Origin: Carnobacterium_B sp045617425
GTDB taxonomy: Bacteria > Bacillota > Bacilli > Lactobacillales > Carnobacteriaceae
DNA: 39,073 bases
Direction of reading: 5' to 3'
Assembly (NCBI RefSeq): GCF_045617425.1
Contig: NZ_JAZLIO010000020.1
Location: 1 to 39,073, forward strand
A program made the position numbers and the translations under genes. The notes under the pieces were generated by a model. That model was not told the origin of the DNA and ran no database searches. It saw only the letters and a list, made by a program, of their open reading frames with translations. Positions within the stretch are counted from its first letter, which is position 1, and every line of letters begins with the position of its first letter. Positions 23,965 through 32,800 of the stretch are shown one piece after another.

Positions 23965-24690
23965 TTATTCTTCAATTTCTTTAATCTTTTCTCGATCCAT
24001 ATTCTGAAAGGCTGCCATTCTTTTGCTTTCTTTTTCTAAGGTATCGGAAGCAAAAGTTAAAAAAGAAGCTACGTCTTGAGTTGCTAAAATTTCAACATAC
24101 TGTGCTTTTGTATCCTTTTCAATAATTAATGGAGGAAATCCCTCTTGTAATAAAGAATAGTTCATCATCATCCGACCAGTTCGGCCATTTCCATCTGAGA
24201 ATGGATGAATCCGTTCAAACTGAATATGAGTATCTAAAATAGCCATTAATTTAGCTTCCCTATCTTTAGATATACTTAAACGATAATTTAAATTATCAAT
24301 TAATTGAGAAACTAACAAAGGTGTTTCTGATGGTGAAGCTGTTTGAAATTCAGCACCTAAAATCATATTTTCATTCTTTTTAAATTTACCTTTATCGTAT
24401 TGTAATCGATCTGTTAAATCAGCGTGTATCTCTTTAATAATTGTGGTAGAAAGGGTCTCTTCATTTATTAAATGATTTATCATATGATCAAAAGCTTGCT
24501 TGTGGTTTTCAATCTCATAAAATTCTCTAACTGTAGCGCCGGAACTAATGGGTAAAGTACCATTTACAATGATAGAAACGGTAGCAGGTAAAGAAATCGT
24601 ATTTCCTTCAATTCCTGCCGAATGATGAGCTAATCGTACTAAGATATCTTCAAAGTAGTCGCTAGTTATGGATTTGAAAAATTTATTCAT
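23965..24690 (-). CDS. Fic-domain AMP-transferase, class II
   Basis: 241 residues. The Fic active motif is complete: HPFSDGNGRTGR (162-173), with the catalytic His162. The class II inhibitory helix motif (S/T)xxxE(G/N) is present as SAGIEG (24-29), so the enzyme should be autoinhibited. Fic proteins transfer AMP from ATP to a protein hydroxyl. It is the third gene of an operon with parA and an RHH gene (49-bp gap), where it may aid plasmid maintenance or act as a toxin-like module; the target is unknown. AGGAGGTGTTCAA precedes the ATG. Confidence 0.88.
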   Translation of the reverse strand: MNKFFKSITSDYFEDILVRLAHHSAGIEGNTISLPATVSIIVNGTLPISSGATVREFYEIENHKQAFDHMINHLINEETLSTTIIKEIHADLTDRLQYDKGKFKKNENMILGAEFQTASPSETPLLVSQLIDNLNYRLSISKDREAKLMAILDTHIQFERIHPFSDGNGRTGRMMMNYSLLQEGFPPLIIEKDTKAQYVEILATQDVASFLTFASDTLEKESKRMAAFQNMDREKIKEIEE

Positions 24691-24728
24691 TTGAACACCT
24701 CCTAATCTCTAAAAATATAAAAACTATA

Positions 24729-24743
24729 CGTCTACAAATCTAC
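24729..24743. repeat. Outlying copy of the centromere repeat
   Basis: CGTCTACAAATCTAC between the RHH and fic genes matches the repeats upstream of parA (26018-26298), so the partition protein may also bind here. Confidence 0.6.
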
Positions 24744-25108
24744 TTTATGGATTTTCGTTGGTAAACCTCTTGTAAAGTCTTAATTTCTCTTCTTTCATCT
24801 TGAGTTAAAGAAGCCTCATAATTGTCTAACAAGATTTCCAATAATTCATTTACACTATTTAAACTAAATGAAGTAATAATTGCATTTAATCGATGTGAGG
24901 TATCTGCTGCACATCTAATAGTAGTCGTCTTTCCTTTTGCACTTTTTTGAATAGGTTCTTTTTTTTGATCGAATTTATCTTGCTGAGATTCATCGACTGT
25001 AAATAAGCTAGCTCGGTTAAAAGCCTCTTTTGGTTTTACTTCTTCTTTTCGTTCAAGAAGATTACGTTTACCTTTATTCTTATTTTTATTTAATAGACTG
25101 TCAGCCAT
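24740..25108 (-). CDS. RHH partition protein (small ParB-like partner of ParA)
   Basis: 122 residues. A basic, probably flexible N-terminal half is followed by the RHH-like domain TTTIRCAADTSHRLNAIITS, then SVNELLEILLDNYEASL. Position directly after parA (66-bp gap) and before fic, with binding-site-like repeats upstream of the operon, marks it as the DNA-binding partner of ParA, as in RepB/RepC of enterococcal plasmids. GGAAGAGGACTATT precedes the ATG. Confidence 0.75.
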   Translation of the reverse strand: MADSLLNKNKNKGKRNLLERKEEVKPKEAFNRASLFTVDESQQDKFDQKKEPIQKSAKGKTTTIRCAADTSHRLNAIITSFSLNSVNELLEILLDNYEASLTQDERREIKTLQEVYQRKSIK

Positions 25109-25173
25109 AATAGTCCTCTTCCTTTCTTGTAAGTATGAGCGTTACTTTTAAACACTTAATATGATTTATTTCT

Positions 25174-25998
25174 TTAAGAATCGAACTCTTTTAAGCGACT
25201 GAGCATTTCTTCGGTAACTTTTTTATAAAGTGCCATTACTCTTTTATCATGTATATCATATTTATTGTCTAAATCTGAATCAACTATGCCTACAATGTCA
25301 TAACGTTTCAATCGTTCCATATTTTTTACTAAATTTTTAAAGAGATTTTCTTCTCCAAATTTTTCTTTTGCAGTAGCAAGCGTGGCTTCATCTACCTTAG
25401 AATTATTTTTCAATAATACCGGTAGAACACCTAGAATATCAAAATTTGCATCGTAGTTGTCAACTAACTCTTGTAGATATCCTACATAAGCTTCTGCCCC
25501 TACTAGAGAACGTTCTTGGGTTTGTAATACAATAATTGTATAATCAGATGCTAATAATGCTGAATCTGTATAGGTGCTTAATGTAGGTGGGACGTCTATC
25601 AAAATAAAATCATAATCATCTTTAATTTTTTCAATTAGTCCTTTTAGAAAAGTAACTCGTTTTAACTGGCTATTTGGAAATTTCTTTTCTAAAAATAAAG
25701 GAAAAGACGTAAAGTCAGCGAAGCTAGGAAGCAAATATAAATTGTCTTTTATTTCGATGATGATATCAGACAAATCCTCATCAGCTATAGCAGACATTAA
25801 GGTCTTATCAAAAGTAACGATATTATTTGTAATTCTTTGTTTAGTATGTAAATACAAAGATGTTGCATTTGCTTGAGGATCTAAATCAGCCAACAATGTC
25901 TTGTACCCCAATTTAGATAACATGTAAGCCATCATTGCACTATTTGTGGTCTTTCCTGTTCCACCTTTAAAATTACCATATGTTATTACTTTAGCCAT
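25174..25998 (-). CDS. parA: ParA-family partition ATPase
   Basis: 274 residues. Deviant Walker A KGGTGKTT (11-18) with the signature lysine, Walker A' FADFTS region and Walker B FILIDVPP. There is no N-terminal helix-turn-helix, so this is a small Type Ib-like ParA that relies on its RHH partner to bind DNA. It drives active plasmid segregation by ATP-dependent patterning on the nucleoid. First gene of the parA-RHH-fic operon; the promoter at 26052-26079 is embedded in the repeat region, suggesting autoregulation. GAGGGG precedes the ATG. Confidence 0.92.
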   Translation of the reverse strand: MAKVITYGNFKGGTGKTTNSAMMAYMLSKLGYKTLLADLDPQANATSLYLHTKQRITNNIVTFDKTLMSAIADEDLSDIIIEIKDNLYLLPSFADFTSFPLFLEKKFPNSQLKRVTFLKGLIEKIKDDYDFILIDVPPTLSTYTDSALLASDYTIIVLQTQERSLVGAEAYVGYLQELVDNYDANFDILGVLPVLLKNNSKVDEATLATAKEKFGEENLFKNLVKNMERLKRYDIVGIVDSDLDNKYDIHDKRVMALYKKVTEEMLSRLKEFDS

Positions 25999-26017
25999 AC
26001 TACCCCTCTTTTCTAAT

Positions 26018-26298
26018 TCGTCTACAAATCTACATGTTGTATTATATAGTTAATATACCATGCTGTATATAGATGTCAAACGTTATCAAAAAAACACGTC
26101 TACAAGTCTACATGTAGACGTATCTACAAATCTACAAGTCTACATGTAGACGTATCTACAAATCTACAAATCTACATGTAGACACATCTACAACTAGGAA
26201 TCCTTTTAGGACAACGGTTTCAAGACTGTTGTAGACGGATCTACAAATCTACAAATCTACATGTAGATGCATCTACAAATCTACAAATCTACATGTAG
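26018..26298. repeat. Centromere-like repeats upstream of parA
   Basis: Five palindromes CTACATGTAG at 26108, 26140, 26172, 26257 and 26289, spaced 32, 32, 85 and 32 bp, each joined by TCTACAAATCTACAAATCTA-type 8-9-bp iterons. A further partial copy lies at 26018-26037. The 32-bp period is three helical turns. Likely parS and operator of the ParA/RHH system. Confidence 0.88.
26052..26079 (-). promoter_or_regulatory. Promoter of the parA operon
   Basis: On the minus strand TTGACA (26079-26074), 16-bp spacer, TATATT (26057-26052), between repeat copies. Confidence 0.7.
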
Positions 26299-26402
26299 AC
26301 ACATCTACATAAAAACCTTATATTGCTTATAAAATAAGGTTTTACAAAAAAAAAATTGTGTAGTAAATTTAGATTAATTCAAAAGTAATAATATAATTAA
26401 AT

Positions 26403-26456
26403 AAAAAAAAGCCCCGTAGACGGCAATCTACGAGACAACTAAATTCAATGTTTTGT
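26403..26456 (-). ncRNA. Small RNA, about 55 nt, with strong promoter and terminator
   Basis: On the minus strand TTGCCA (26491-26486), a 17-bp spacer and TATAAT (26468-26463) form a near-consensus promoter. About 24 nt into the transcript begins the hairpin CGTAGATTGCCGTCTACG (26432-26415), followed by GGGGC and eight T. No start codon with frame fits. Size and layout match antisense RNAs of plasmid copy-control or Fst-type addiction loci, but no fst gene or rep leader is seen on the other strand. Confidence 0.65.
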
Positions 26457-26479
26457 ATTACTATTATACCAACTATTTA

Positions 26480-26940
26480 AACTGTTGGCAATTAGTAGTG
26501 GCTTTTTTACCAACACAGGAGCCAAGCTGTGTGCGTGACAGCATTTAAGTAGACAGGTTAAGCATACGCCGCTGCAATAAGGAATGCTAGGAACAATCAA
26601 ATAGGGTCGCTATATCCTCTATTGTTCTGAATGGTGACCACGACCGATTTGAACTGGTGGGGGCGGTAATCCAGGTCTGATTTAGACTGGTAGCTTAAAA
26701 CAATACTCTTAGGGTGGATTTTAAGAGTGTTTTAAGCGTGTTGAGACAACAACACCGACGATATAGCATGTGAAGCAGGCTCCGACTCGATCCGAGGCTA
26801 GAAAATACATAAAAGACACATTCGTACTCTCGTTCAGCTTAAATCTATTTTAGGCTGTGCTAGGGTACAACTATGCTCATCTCACCAATTGCTCTCACCT
26901 CGGCTAGCAAATGAGAAACATTAGGTCAACCCCTTTATTT
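26480..26940. ncRNA. Candidate large structured RNA (strand undetermined)
   Basis: About 450 nt, by eye richer in G+C than its flanks, without coding sense but with successive hairpins: GAACAAT/ATTGTTC (26591, 26621), CCA-GTCT/AGAC-TGG (26671-26690), a long stem GCTTAAAACA/TGTTTTAAGC with inner CTCTTA/TAAGAG (26693-26737), GTGTTG/CAACAC (26738-26755) and CTCG/CGAG (near 26787). Such density is unusual in this plasmid. Known large phage/plasmid RNAs such as ROOL or GOLLD are possible relatives; not tested. Confidence 0.4.
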
Positions 26941-27688
26941 ACTATTTAACTTAAATACAAGTGTCTATATTTTATGAAGGTAAAGAATGACTGATTAAAA
27001 TAATAATGTATGGAAAGTTGAGTTTAAATATAACTTAGATAACTTTTAATAATATTTAAAATAAGTTATTTAAAAGCAAAAAATACAAAGAAATATAAGT
27101 TGTTAATAAAAAATCTTTACGGAAAAATGAACTTCTATTTAGTAAAGAGGTTATTATGAACATATAAATTATTTAACATGTTTCATTTGACAATCCTGGC
27201 CAGATTATGGACTGAATATAAGAGTATAATCCGACAGTTTCTGCAATAATTTTTAATCCAAATGGCATTTTTATTGATTTGAATACTCTAATAAAAAAAA
27301 GTACGCTAAAAAAATCACTAAATAAGTAAGATATATAAGACTAACTTGCTTTAAATGACCAGAATTTCTTCAGTTATGGAGTTTTATCTTCTAAAGCAGA
27401 TAAGAACACCCAATACGGGTAAAATATGGCATTTGAGTTTTATGAAATAGAATTCCATCGGTTTAACCTTTTTTTTATCTATTGATTCCCTTGCTTCAAA
27501 ATAGTAGCTATTTTTATTAGTAATTACCTAAATGTTGGTGGATGATTTTATCTAACTTTTTCTCCATTTTTCCAGAGGAATAGTTTTTTAAATCAACGAC
27601 AGTTTGCTGTTTCCGGTGATCATTTTTCGTCAGTAAGTCTTGGAACTGATCCACTCTTTATCCGGATGGATTTTGGAGGAATTTCCTA

Positions 27689-27970
27689 ATGGAGACAATT
27701 AAAGTATGTAGCTATATTTCTCGTCGACGTGCAAAAGATAACAGTTTTGACGAAGCATTTTTAGGTGAAAGTGAACGTTTAGAAGTCGCTGTTGCTTTAA
27801 GAACTTTGAGAGAAATCGAAGGATTGATTCAAAGAAAATTGGCCGAAAAAGTTGAAAATCCCTAATCTACGATTGCATGTATTGAAAACGGAAATATGAA
27901 TGTGACGTTTAAGAAGATGAATGATATTGCGAAAGCATTTGATAAAGTCATTGAAGTTAAATTCGTGTAA
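27689..27970 (+). pseudogene. XRE/HigA-like antitoxin gene with a nonsense codon
   Basis: ATG at 27689 behind GGAGGAATTTCCTA. The frame runs 94 codons to TAA at 27968 but has one internal TAA (27863-27865) in the helix-turn-helix, between KVENP and STIACIENGNMNV. In intact relatives this position is typically Gln (CAA), one base from TAA. The rest, including the VTFKKMNDIAKAFDKVIEV end, is preserved, so the mutation is recent or the gene is read through. No intact toxin is upstream. Confidence 0.75.
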
Positions 27971-27977
27971 TGAATAG

Positions 27978-28028
27978 AAAAGGTCCTCAACCCTCCTACT
28001 AAAGAGGCTTGAGGACCTTTTCTATTTT
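27978..28028 (+). terminator. Strong terminator after the XRE pseudogene
   Basis: AAAAGGTCCTCAA (27978-27990) pairs with TTGAGGACCTTTT (28009-28021), followed by CTATTTTT. Confidence 0.85.
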
Positions 28029-28086
28029 TAACTTTTGACGTAAACAGTATAGATGAAATTCTTTAATATTTTGTTTCGTTTAAAAT

Positions 28087-28138
28087 TAAATATCCTTATA
28101 TGAGAATCGGATGAACAGTTCTCATGTAAGGATATTTA
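28087..28138. terminator. Long inverted repeat downstream of the XRE regulator
   Basis: TAAATATCCTTA-T-ATGAGAA pairs with TTCTCAT-G-TAAGGATATTTA, 19 of 20 positions. It lies just beyond the minus-strand XRE gene and may end its transcript; it may also be an insertion-element end remnant. Confidence 0.5.
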
Positions 28139-28161
28139 GGGTTAATGCTCTTAATTAGACC

Positions 28162-28461
28162 TTATTTTTTTGGAAATAATCCTTCTAAGAAATTGAACAG
28201 CTGCCACTTCTTTTCTTCAGGTAAATTTGAAATAGCTGAGTTAAGTTTTGTGTCTACAACAGTTGATTCTTCATTAAAGAATGCAGCGAGGGTGACACCT
28301 AATGCATCACAAATCCGAGCCAGCGTAGATAACGAGAGTTTACTATCATTATTTTCTATTGCAGAAATAAATGAAGGAGATACTTCAATTATTTTAGAAA
28401 GCTCTTTTGCAGTCATATTAGAAGATTTTCTTATAGTTTGAATTCGATTACCTATATTCAT
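28162..28461 (-). CDS. XRE-family transcriptional regulator
   Basis: 99 residues from ATG at 28461, chosen because AAAGGA lies 9 nt before it; nine further codons upstream lack a site. The Cro/C1 helix-turn-helix (about 3-58) reads IGNRIQTIRKSSNMTAKELS, then VSPSFISAIENNDSKLSLST. A short C-terminal tail (FNEESTVVDTKLNSAISNLP) follows. It probably represses its own or nearby genes, perhaps the divergent SulP gene 270 bp away. Target unknown. Confidence 0.8.
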   Translation of the reverse strand: MNIGNRIQTIRKSSNMTAKELSKIIEVSPSFISAIENNDSKLSLSTLARICDALGVTLAAFFNEESTVVDTKLNSAISNLPEEKKWQLFNFLEGLFPKK

Positions 28462-28732
28462 TTGTTTTGTCCTTTCTGGTTGTTTCATTTCTTAATCATA
28501 TTAACACAAAATAATTCAAGGAGAAATATCCCTCTTAAGGATCCTTAAAATTCCTATTTTAATACCTAATATCTTTGACATTGTAGTAAGGTGTTTCTTC
28601 ATAAAATTGAATATTCTTATATTTGAATATTTGTATTATATAGTAAAAATTAACCTTAAAGTGAATTAATGCTTGTTTTAATTCAGTTAAATGTTAAGAT
28701 ATTTAGTGTTAACTAGTACAAAGGAGGAAGTT

Positions 28733-30292
28733 ATGAGTAATAAGAGAAAGAAAAGACTAAAAGGCAAAGAGGTACTAAGGGATTTTAAAAAGATTAATTT
28801 AAAAAATGAGGTGCTATCGGGATTGACTGTTGCCCTTGCCCTTATCCCGGAATCAGTTGCCTTTGCGTTTGTTGCTGGCGTTAGTCCTATACTAAGTTTA
28901 CAATCAGCAGTTGTTATGGGAATAGTTGCAGCAATTTTTACGGGAAGACCAGGGATGATTAGCTCTTCTACTGCAGCAATATCAGTTGTAATGGCAGCAT
29001 TGGTTGCTTCTCATGGTTTAGAGTACTTGTTTGCAGCAGTTATTTTAATGGGTGTTATTCAATTATTAATAGGTGTATTTAAACTAGGAAAATATGCTCG
29101 TATGATTCCTTATCCAGTTATGCTTGGATTTTTAAATGGACTTTCTATTGTGATGTTTATTTCTCAATTTGAGTTGTTCAAGTTGAATACATCAGGAGGA
29201 AAAGAATGGATACAAGGATTTGATTTATCTATTATGCTCTTATTTGTTCTAATGACAATGGCAATTATTCACTTTTTCCCTAAATTAACGAAAGCAGTTC
29301 CTTCTAGTTTAGCAGGGATTGTTGTGATAACAATCATTGCAGTGTTATTAAATAGATTTGCAGGTTATCATTTACAAACCGTTCAGGACTTTGCTGGAAT
29401 GACCCTCAAAGGTGAACTTCCACAGTTTTATGTTCCACAATTACCTCTTAACTTTGAGACACTACAAGTGATTCTTCCGTATGCTTTCATTAGTGGTTTA
29501 GTTGGATTGACGGAGGCAGTACTTACTTTAAGAGTGATCGATGAGATGACCGATACCAAAGGTGACACAGATAAAGAAATCGTCGCTCAAGGACTCGCAA
29601 ACTTAGCAAATGGTTTCTTCGGAGGTATGGGAGGCGACGCAATGATTGGTCAATCTATTATTAATATAAAATCTGGAGGTAGAACTAGAATATCTGCTTT
29701 TGTAGCACCTTTAGGTTTACTCTTATTTATTGTATTTGGATCTAGTATCATAAGTTTAATCCCTTTATCAGCATTGATTGGAGTTATGTTTATGGTTGTA
29801 ATAGGTACATTTAAGTGGGAAAGTCTCAAATATAGTAGGAAAATACCTAAACAGGATATTATTGTCATGATAGCTGTAACCGTCATTACGATTTTTTCAG
29901 ACTTAGCAACAGCTGTGATTGCTGGTGTTATTTTATCAGCACTTGCCTTTGCATGGAAAAAGGGTACAGAAGCAGATGCATTGGTGATTGACAATCTTGA
30001 TGGATCGAGAACGTACAAGTTGAATGGTTCAGTTTTCTTTGGTTCGGTTTTAAATTTTAAAGATTTGTTTAATCCCAATGATGATCCTGATTACGTTATT
30101 TTTGATTTTGAAAGTGCAAAGGTTATGGATTACTCTGGCGTAGAAGCTATTAATGCCATTGTTGAAAAATATGAATCTTTAGGCAAAAAAGTCATGTTAA
30201 GAAAAGTTGGTAGTTATAGTCAAAATCTTTTTAAGAATGCACACGAAATTACTAGTATAACAAAAGATAATATGGAAAAAAGGAAAAAATAA
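28733..30292 (+). CDS. SulP-family anion transporter with STAS domain (1)
   Basis: 519 residues from ATG at 28733, directly behind AAGGAGGAAG. The N-terminal part has the SulP signature PESVAFAFVAGVSPILSLQS and about 12 membrane segments. The C-terminal STAS domain (about 430-510) ends with VIFDFESAKVMDYSGVEAIN, the usual D-x-S-G-V loop. SulP proteins carry sulfate, bicarbonate or related anions, by symport or exchange. It is followed by an LtaS-like gene and a second SulP gene. Substrate unknown. Confidence 0.9.
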   Translation: MSNKRKKRLKGKEVLRDFKKINLKNEVLSGLTVALALIPESVAFAFVAGVSPILSLQSAVVMGIVAAIFTGRPGMISSSTAAISVVMAALVASHGLEYLFAAVILMGVIQLLIGVFKLGKYARMIPYPVMLGFLNGLSIVMFISQFELFKLNTSGGKEWIQGFDLSIMLLFVLMTMAIIHFFPKLTKAVPSSLAGIVVITIIAVLLNRFAGYHLQTVQDFAGMTLKGELPQFYVPQLPLNFETLQVILPYAFISGLVGLTEAVLTLRVIDEMTDTKGDTDKEIVAQGLANLANGFFGGMGGDAMIGQSIINIKSGGRTRISAFVAPLGLLLFIVFGSSIISLIPLSALIGVMFMVVIGTFKWESLKYSRKIPKQDIIVMIAVTVITIFSDLATAVIAGVILSALAFAWKKGTEADALVIDNLDGSRTYKLNGSVFFGSVLNFKDLFNPNDDPDYVIFDFESAKVMDYSGVEAINAIVEKYESLGKKVMLRKVGSYSQNLFKNAHEITSITKDNMEKRKK

Positions 30293-30306
30293 AATCTAAT
30301 TAAGTC

Positions 30307-30360
30307 AAAAATGCATATTTCACTATTTACTCACAGGTAGATAAGGAGATATGCATTTTT
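30307..30360. terminator. Hairpin between SulP and LtaS genes
   Basis: AAAAATGCATAT (30307-30318) pairs with ATATGCATTTTT (30349-30360). It ends 5 bp before the AGGAGG of the next gene, so it could attenuate transcription or control translation of the LtaS gene. Confidence 0.6.
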
Positions 30361-30379
30361 AAATAGGAGGTAATTATTC

Positions 30380-32533
30380 GTGGTACAATTAAAAAATTTT
30401 CTTTCGAAACGACTTGGTTTCTTTACCTTTGCAGTGTTACTGTTTTGGTTAAAAACTTATATAGTATACCAAGTTGAATTTGAACTTGGTGTGGAAGGTA
30501 TAATTCAGAAACTTATTTTGTTTATCAACCCAATTGCAACTACAGTGTTTCTATTTTCTATAGCGCTTTTCTTTACAAAATCTAAAAAAGCCTATTTTTC
30601 ATTATTCACTATTTATTTCTTAACAAGCTTGTTACTTTACTCAAATGTACTCTATTACCGTGAATTTAGTGATTTTTTAACGATTTCAACTATTTCAGGA
30701 GCAGGTAAAGTTGCAAGTGGTTTGGGCGCTAGTTCGTTTGCGCTACTACGACCACAAGATTGCTTATACTGGTTGGATTTCTTTGTGTTAGTTTTTATAC
30801 TATATAGTATAAAATCACCTATAAAAATGGATTTACGTCCCATGTTAAAACGCAAGGCTTTTGCAGTAAGTATTGTAGGGATTACTTTATTTGCAGCTAA
30901 CTTGGCTTTAGCAGAAAGTAATCGGCCACAACTATTAACTCGTACTTTCGATCGTAACTATATTGTGAAATACTTAGGTGTGAATTTTTTTACTGCCTTT
31001 GATGGCTACAAAACAGCACAAAACAATCAAATGAAAGCTAGTGCAGATGAATCAGATGTAGAAGACGTATTAAAGTATGTTAAAAATCATTATGCAGTTC
31101 CAAATAGTGAGTATTATGACGTTGCTAAAGGTAAAAACGTCATTTATGTCCAATTGGAAAGTTTCCAACAGTTTCTAATTGATTATCAATTAGAAGATGA
31201 AAATGGAGAATTTCATGAAGTGACTCCGTTCATTAATAGCCTTTTCCATAACCAAGACAGTTATAGTTTTGAAAACTTTTATCACCAAGTCGGACAAGGA
31301 AAAACCGCGGATGCAGAAATGTTGGTAGAAAATTCTTTATTCGGTAGTTATCAAGGTGGAGCATTTACTCAATATGGTACTGCTAATACCTTTCAATCTG
31401 CTTCTCAAATTTTACGATCAGAAGCTGGCTATACTTCAGCGATGTTCCATGGCAATACGGGGTCGTTCTGGAATCGTGATAATACCTATAAATCATTTGG
31501 AGTTGATTACTTTTTTGACGATGAATCATACACCTTTACTGATGAGAACACACTAGAGTACGGAATGAAAGATAAGATTTTTTTCCAAGAATCTATTCAA
31601 TATTTAGAACAATTACCACAGCCGTTTTATTCGAAATTTATTACTGTTTCCAATCATTTTCCTTATCCGTTAGATGAGGAAAATGTTACCTTTCCTGCGG
31701 CGACAACAGGAGATAGCACCATTGACAATTACTTTGTTACAGCCCACTACTTGGATGAAGCAGTTGAAGAATTCTTCAACTATCTAAAAGACTCCGGGCT
31801 ATACGAAGACTCTATTATAGTCTTGTTAGGAGATCACTATGGTGTCTCTAATACACGTAATCAATCCTTAGCTCCTTTAATTGGAGAAGATCCTGACGAA
31901 TGGAATGGCTACGATAATTCAATGAAGCAAGAAGTTCCAGCTATATTTCATGTTCCAGGAGCTGGTAATGGGAAAGTGTTCGATACTTTTGGCGCACAAA
32001 TAGATATGCTTCCTACTCTCTTACATTTGTTAGGCATTGAAACCAATAACTATGTTTTAATGGGGACCGATTTATTCTCAGAAGAACATGATGAAACTGT
32101 AGCATTTAGAAATGGAGATATTGTATCACCTAAATATACTGTAAATGGTTCAGTTATCTATGACACAAAAACTGGTGAGCAAATTTTAGAACCTTCTCAA
32201 GAAATATTAAATGAGGTGGAACAATTAAAAATAGATGTCAGATATCAGTTGAGTACTTCGGACAATCTTCTTCAAAGTGACTTATTACGTTTCTATACAC
32301 CTGAAGGTTTGTTATCAGATGAATCAACTGATTATAATTATCAAAATCAATTTGAAAAGCTAAAAGGTATGAATGAGCAACTTGGTGAAAAATCAACTAG
32401 TTTGTATTATAGAAATGGAAACCAATCAACAGTTCCCTTATATGAAACTAATGCTCCAGAATTAAAAGATAAAGTTAATAATGGTTTGTCTGATTCTCAA
32501 CTAATCATTGAACCAGCTGTAGAAGTTGAATAA
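30380..32533 (+). CDS. LtaS-family phosphoglycerol transferase (sulfatase fold)
   Basis: 717 residues, GTG start with AGGAGG 9 nt upstream. Five N-terminal membrane helices (to about residue 180) carry an extracellular sulfatase-type domain. Catalytic Thr309 lies in GQGKTADAEMLVENSLFG, with metal-site motifs NVIYVQLESFQ, HGNTGSFWNRD and LLGDHYGVS. LtaS enzymes move glycerol phosphate from phosphatidylglycerol to growing lipoteichoic acid. A plasmid copy may alter cell-surface polymer or substitute under stress. Placed between two SulP transporter genes; the link is unexplained. Confidence 0.88.
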   Translation: MVQLKNFLSKRLGFFTFAVLLFWLKTYIVYQVEFELGVEGIIQKLILFINPIATTVFLFSIALFFTKSKKAYFSLFTIYFLTSLLLYSNVLYYREFSDFLTISTISGAGKVASGLGASSFALLRPQDCLYWLDFFVLVFILYSIKSPIKMDLRPMLKRKAFAVSIVGITLFAANLALAESNRPQLLTRTFDRNYIVKYLGVNFFTAFDGYKTAQNNQMKASADESDVEDVLKYVKNHYAVPNSEYYDVAKGKNVIYVQLESFQQFLIDYQLEDENGEFHEVTPFINSLFHNQDSYSFENFYHQVGQGKTADAEMLVENSLFGSYQGGAFTQYGTANTFQSASQILRSEAGYTSAMFHGNTGSFWNRDNTYKSFGVDYFFDDESYTFTDENTLEYGMKDKIFFQESIQYLEQLPQPFYSKFITVSNHFPYPLDEENVTFPAATTGDSTIDNYFVTAHYLDEAVEEFFNYLKDSGLYEDSIIVLLGDHYGVSNTRNQSLAPLIGEDPDEWNGYDNSMKQEVPAIFHVPGAGNGKVFDTFGAQIDMLPTLLHLLGIETNNYVLMGTDLFSEEHDETVAFRNGDIVSPKYTVNGSVIYDTKTGEQILEPSQEILNEVEQLKIDVRYQLSTSDNLLQSDLLRFYTPEGLLSDESTDYNYQNQFEKLKGMNEQLGEKSTSLYYRNGNQSTVPLYETNAPELKDKVNNGLSDSQLIIEPAVEVE

Positions 32534-32570
32534 TAGAGAGTGTGATTCAGAGAAATGAGATAACATACCT

Positions 32571-32612
32571 AAAAAAGTTGCTAATTGATTTTTACAATTA
32601 GCAACTTTTTTT
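32571..32612 (+). terminator. Strong terminator after the LtaS gene
   Basis: AAAAAAGTTGCTAATTG pairs with CAATTAGCAACTTTTTTT with a 7-nt loop. Confidence 0.9.
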
Positions 32613-32800
32613 GAACTTATTTCTTAATTTCCTTAAGTTATTAGTTCAAAATAAGTTAAATATATCATTACTCCTTTAGAGGAGATATATATTAATTTAT
32701 GTAGAGATTAAATTTTTATTTTAACGCTCATTTTACTTGTTAATGTGGTATTATATTTTATTGTGAGCTGTTTTGTTTAAGCTTGAGAAGGAAGGTATTT

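Larger units (their letters stand above)
25999..28161. other. Intergenic region with centromere repeats, RNAs and remnants
   Basis: Holds the parA promoter, the CTACATGTAG repeats, a small RNA (26403-26456), a structured region (26480-26940), AT-rich DNA without visible content (26950-27520), a possible minus-strand gene end (27520-27660, about 43 codons ending HQHLGNY), a broken XRE gene, a terminator and an inverted repeat. Confidence 0.6.

Noticed and set aside
26018..26298. CRISPR array
   Set aside because: The units are short palindromic iterons in direct contact with a partition operon, without unique spacers or cas genes.
26403..26560. Complete Fst-type toxin-antitoxin locus
   Set aside because: The short RNA and terminator fit, but no small hydrophobic toxin frame is present on the opposite strand.
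27520..27660. Possible toxin fragment (minus strand, ending KLDKIIHQHLGNY) paired with the broken XRE gene
   Set aside because: About 43 codons with a stop just upstream and opposite orientation to the XRE gene; I recognise no toxin family in it.
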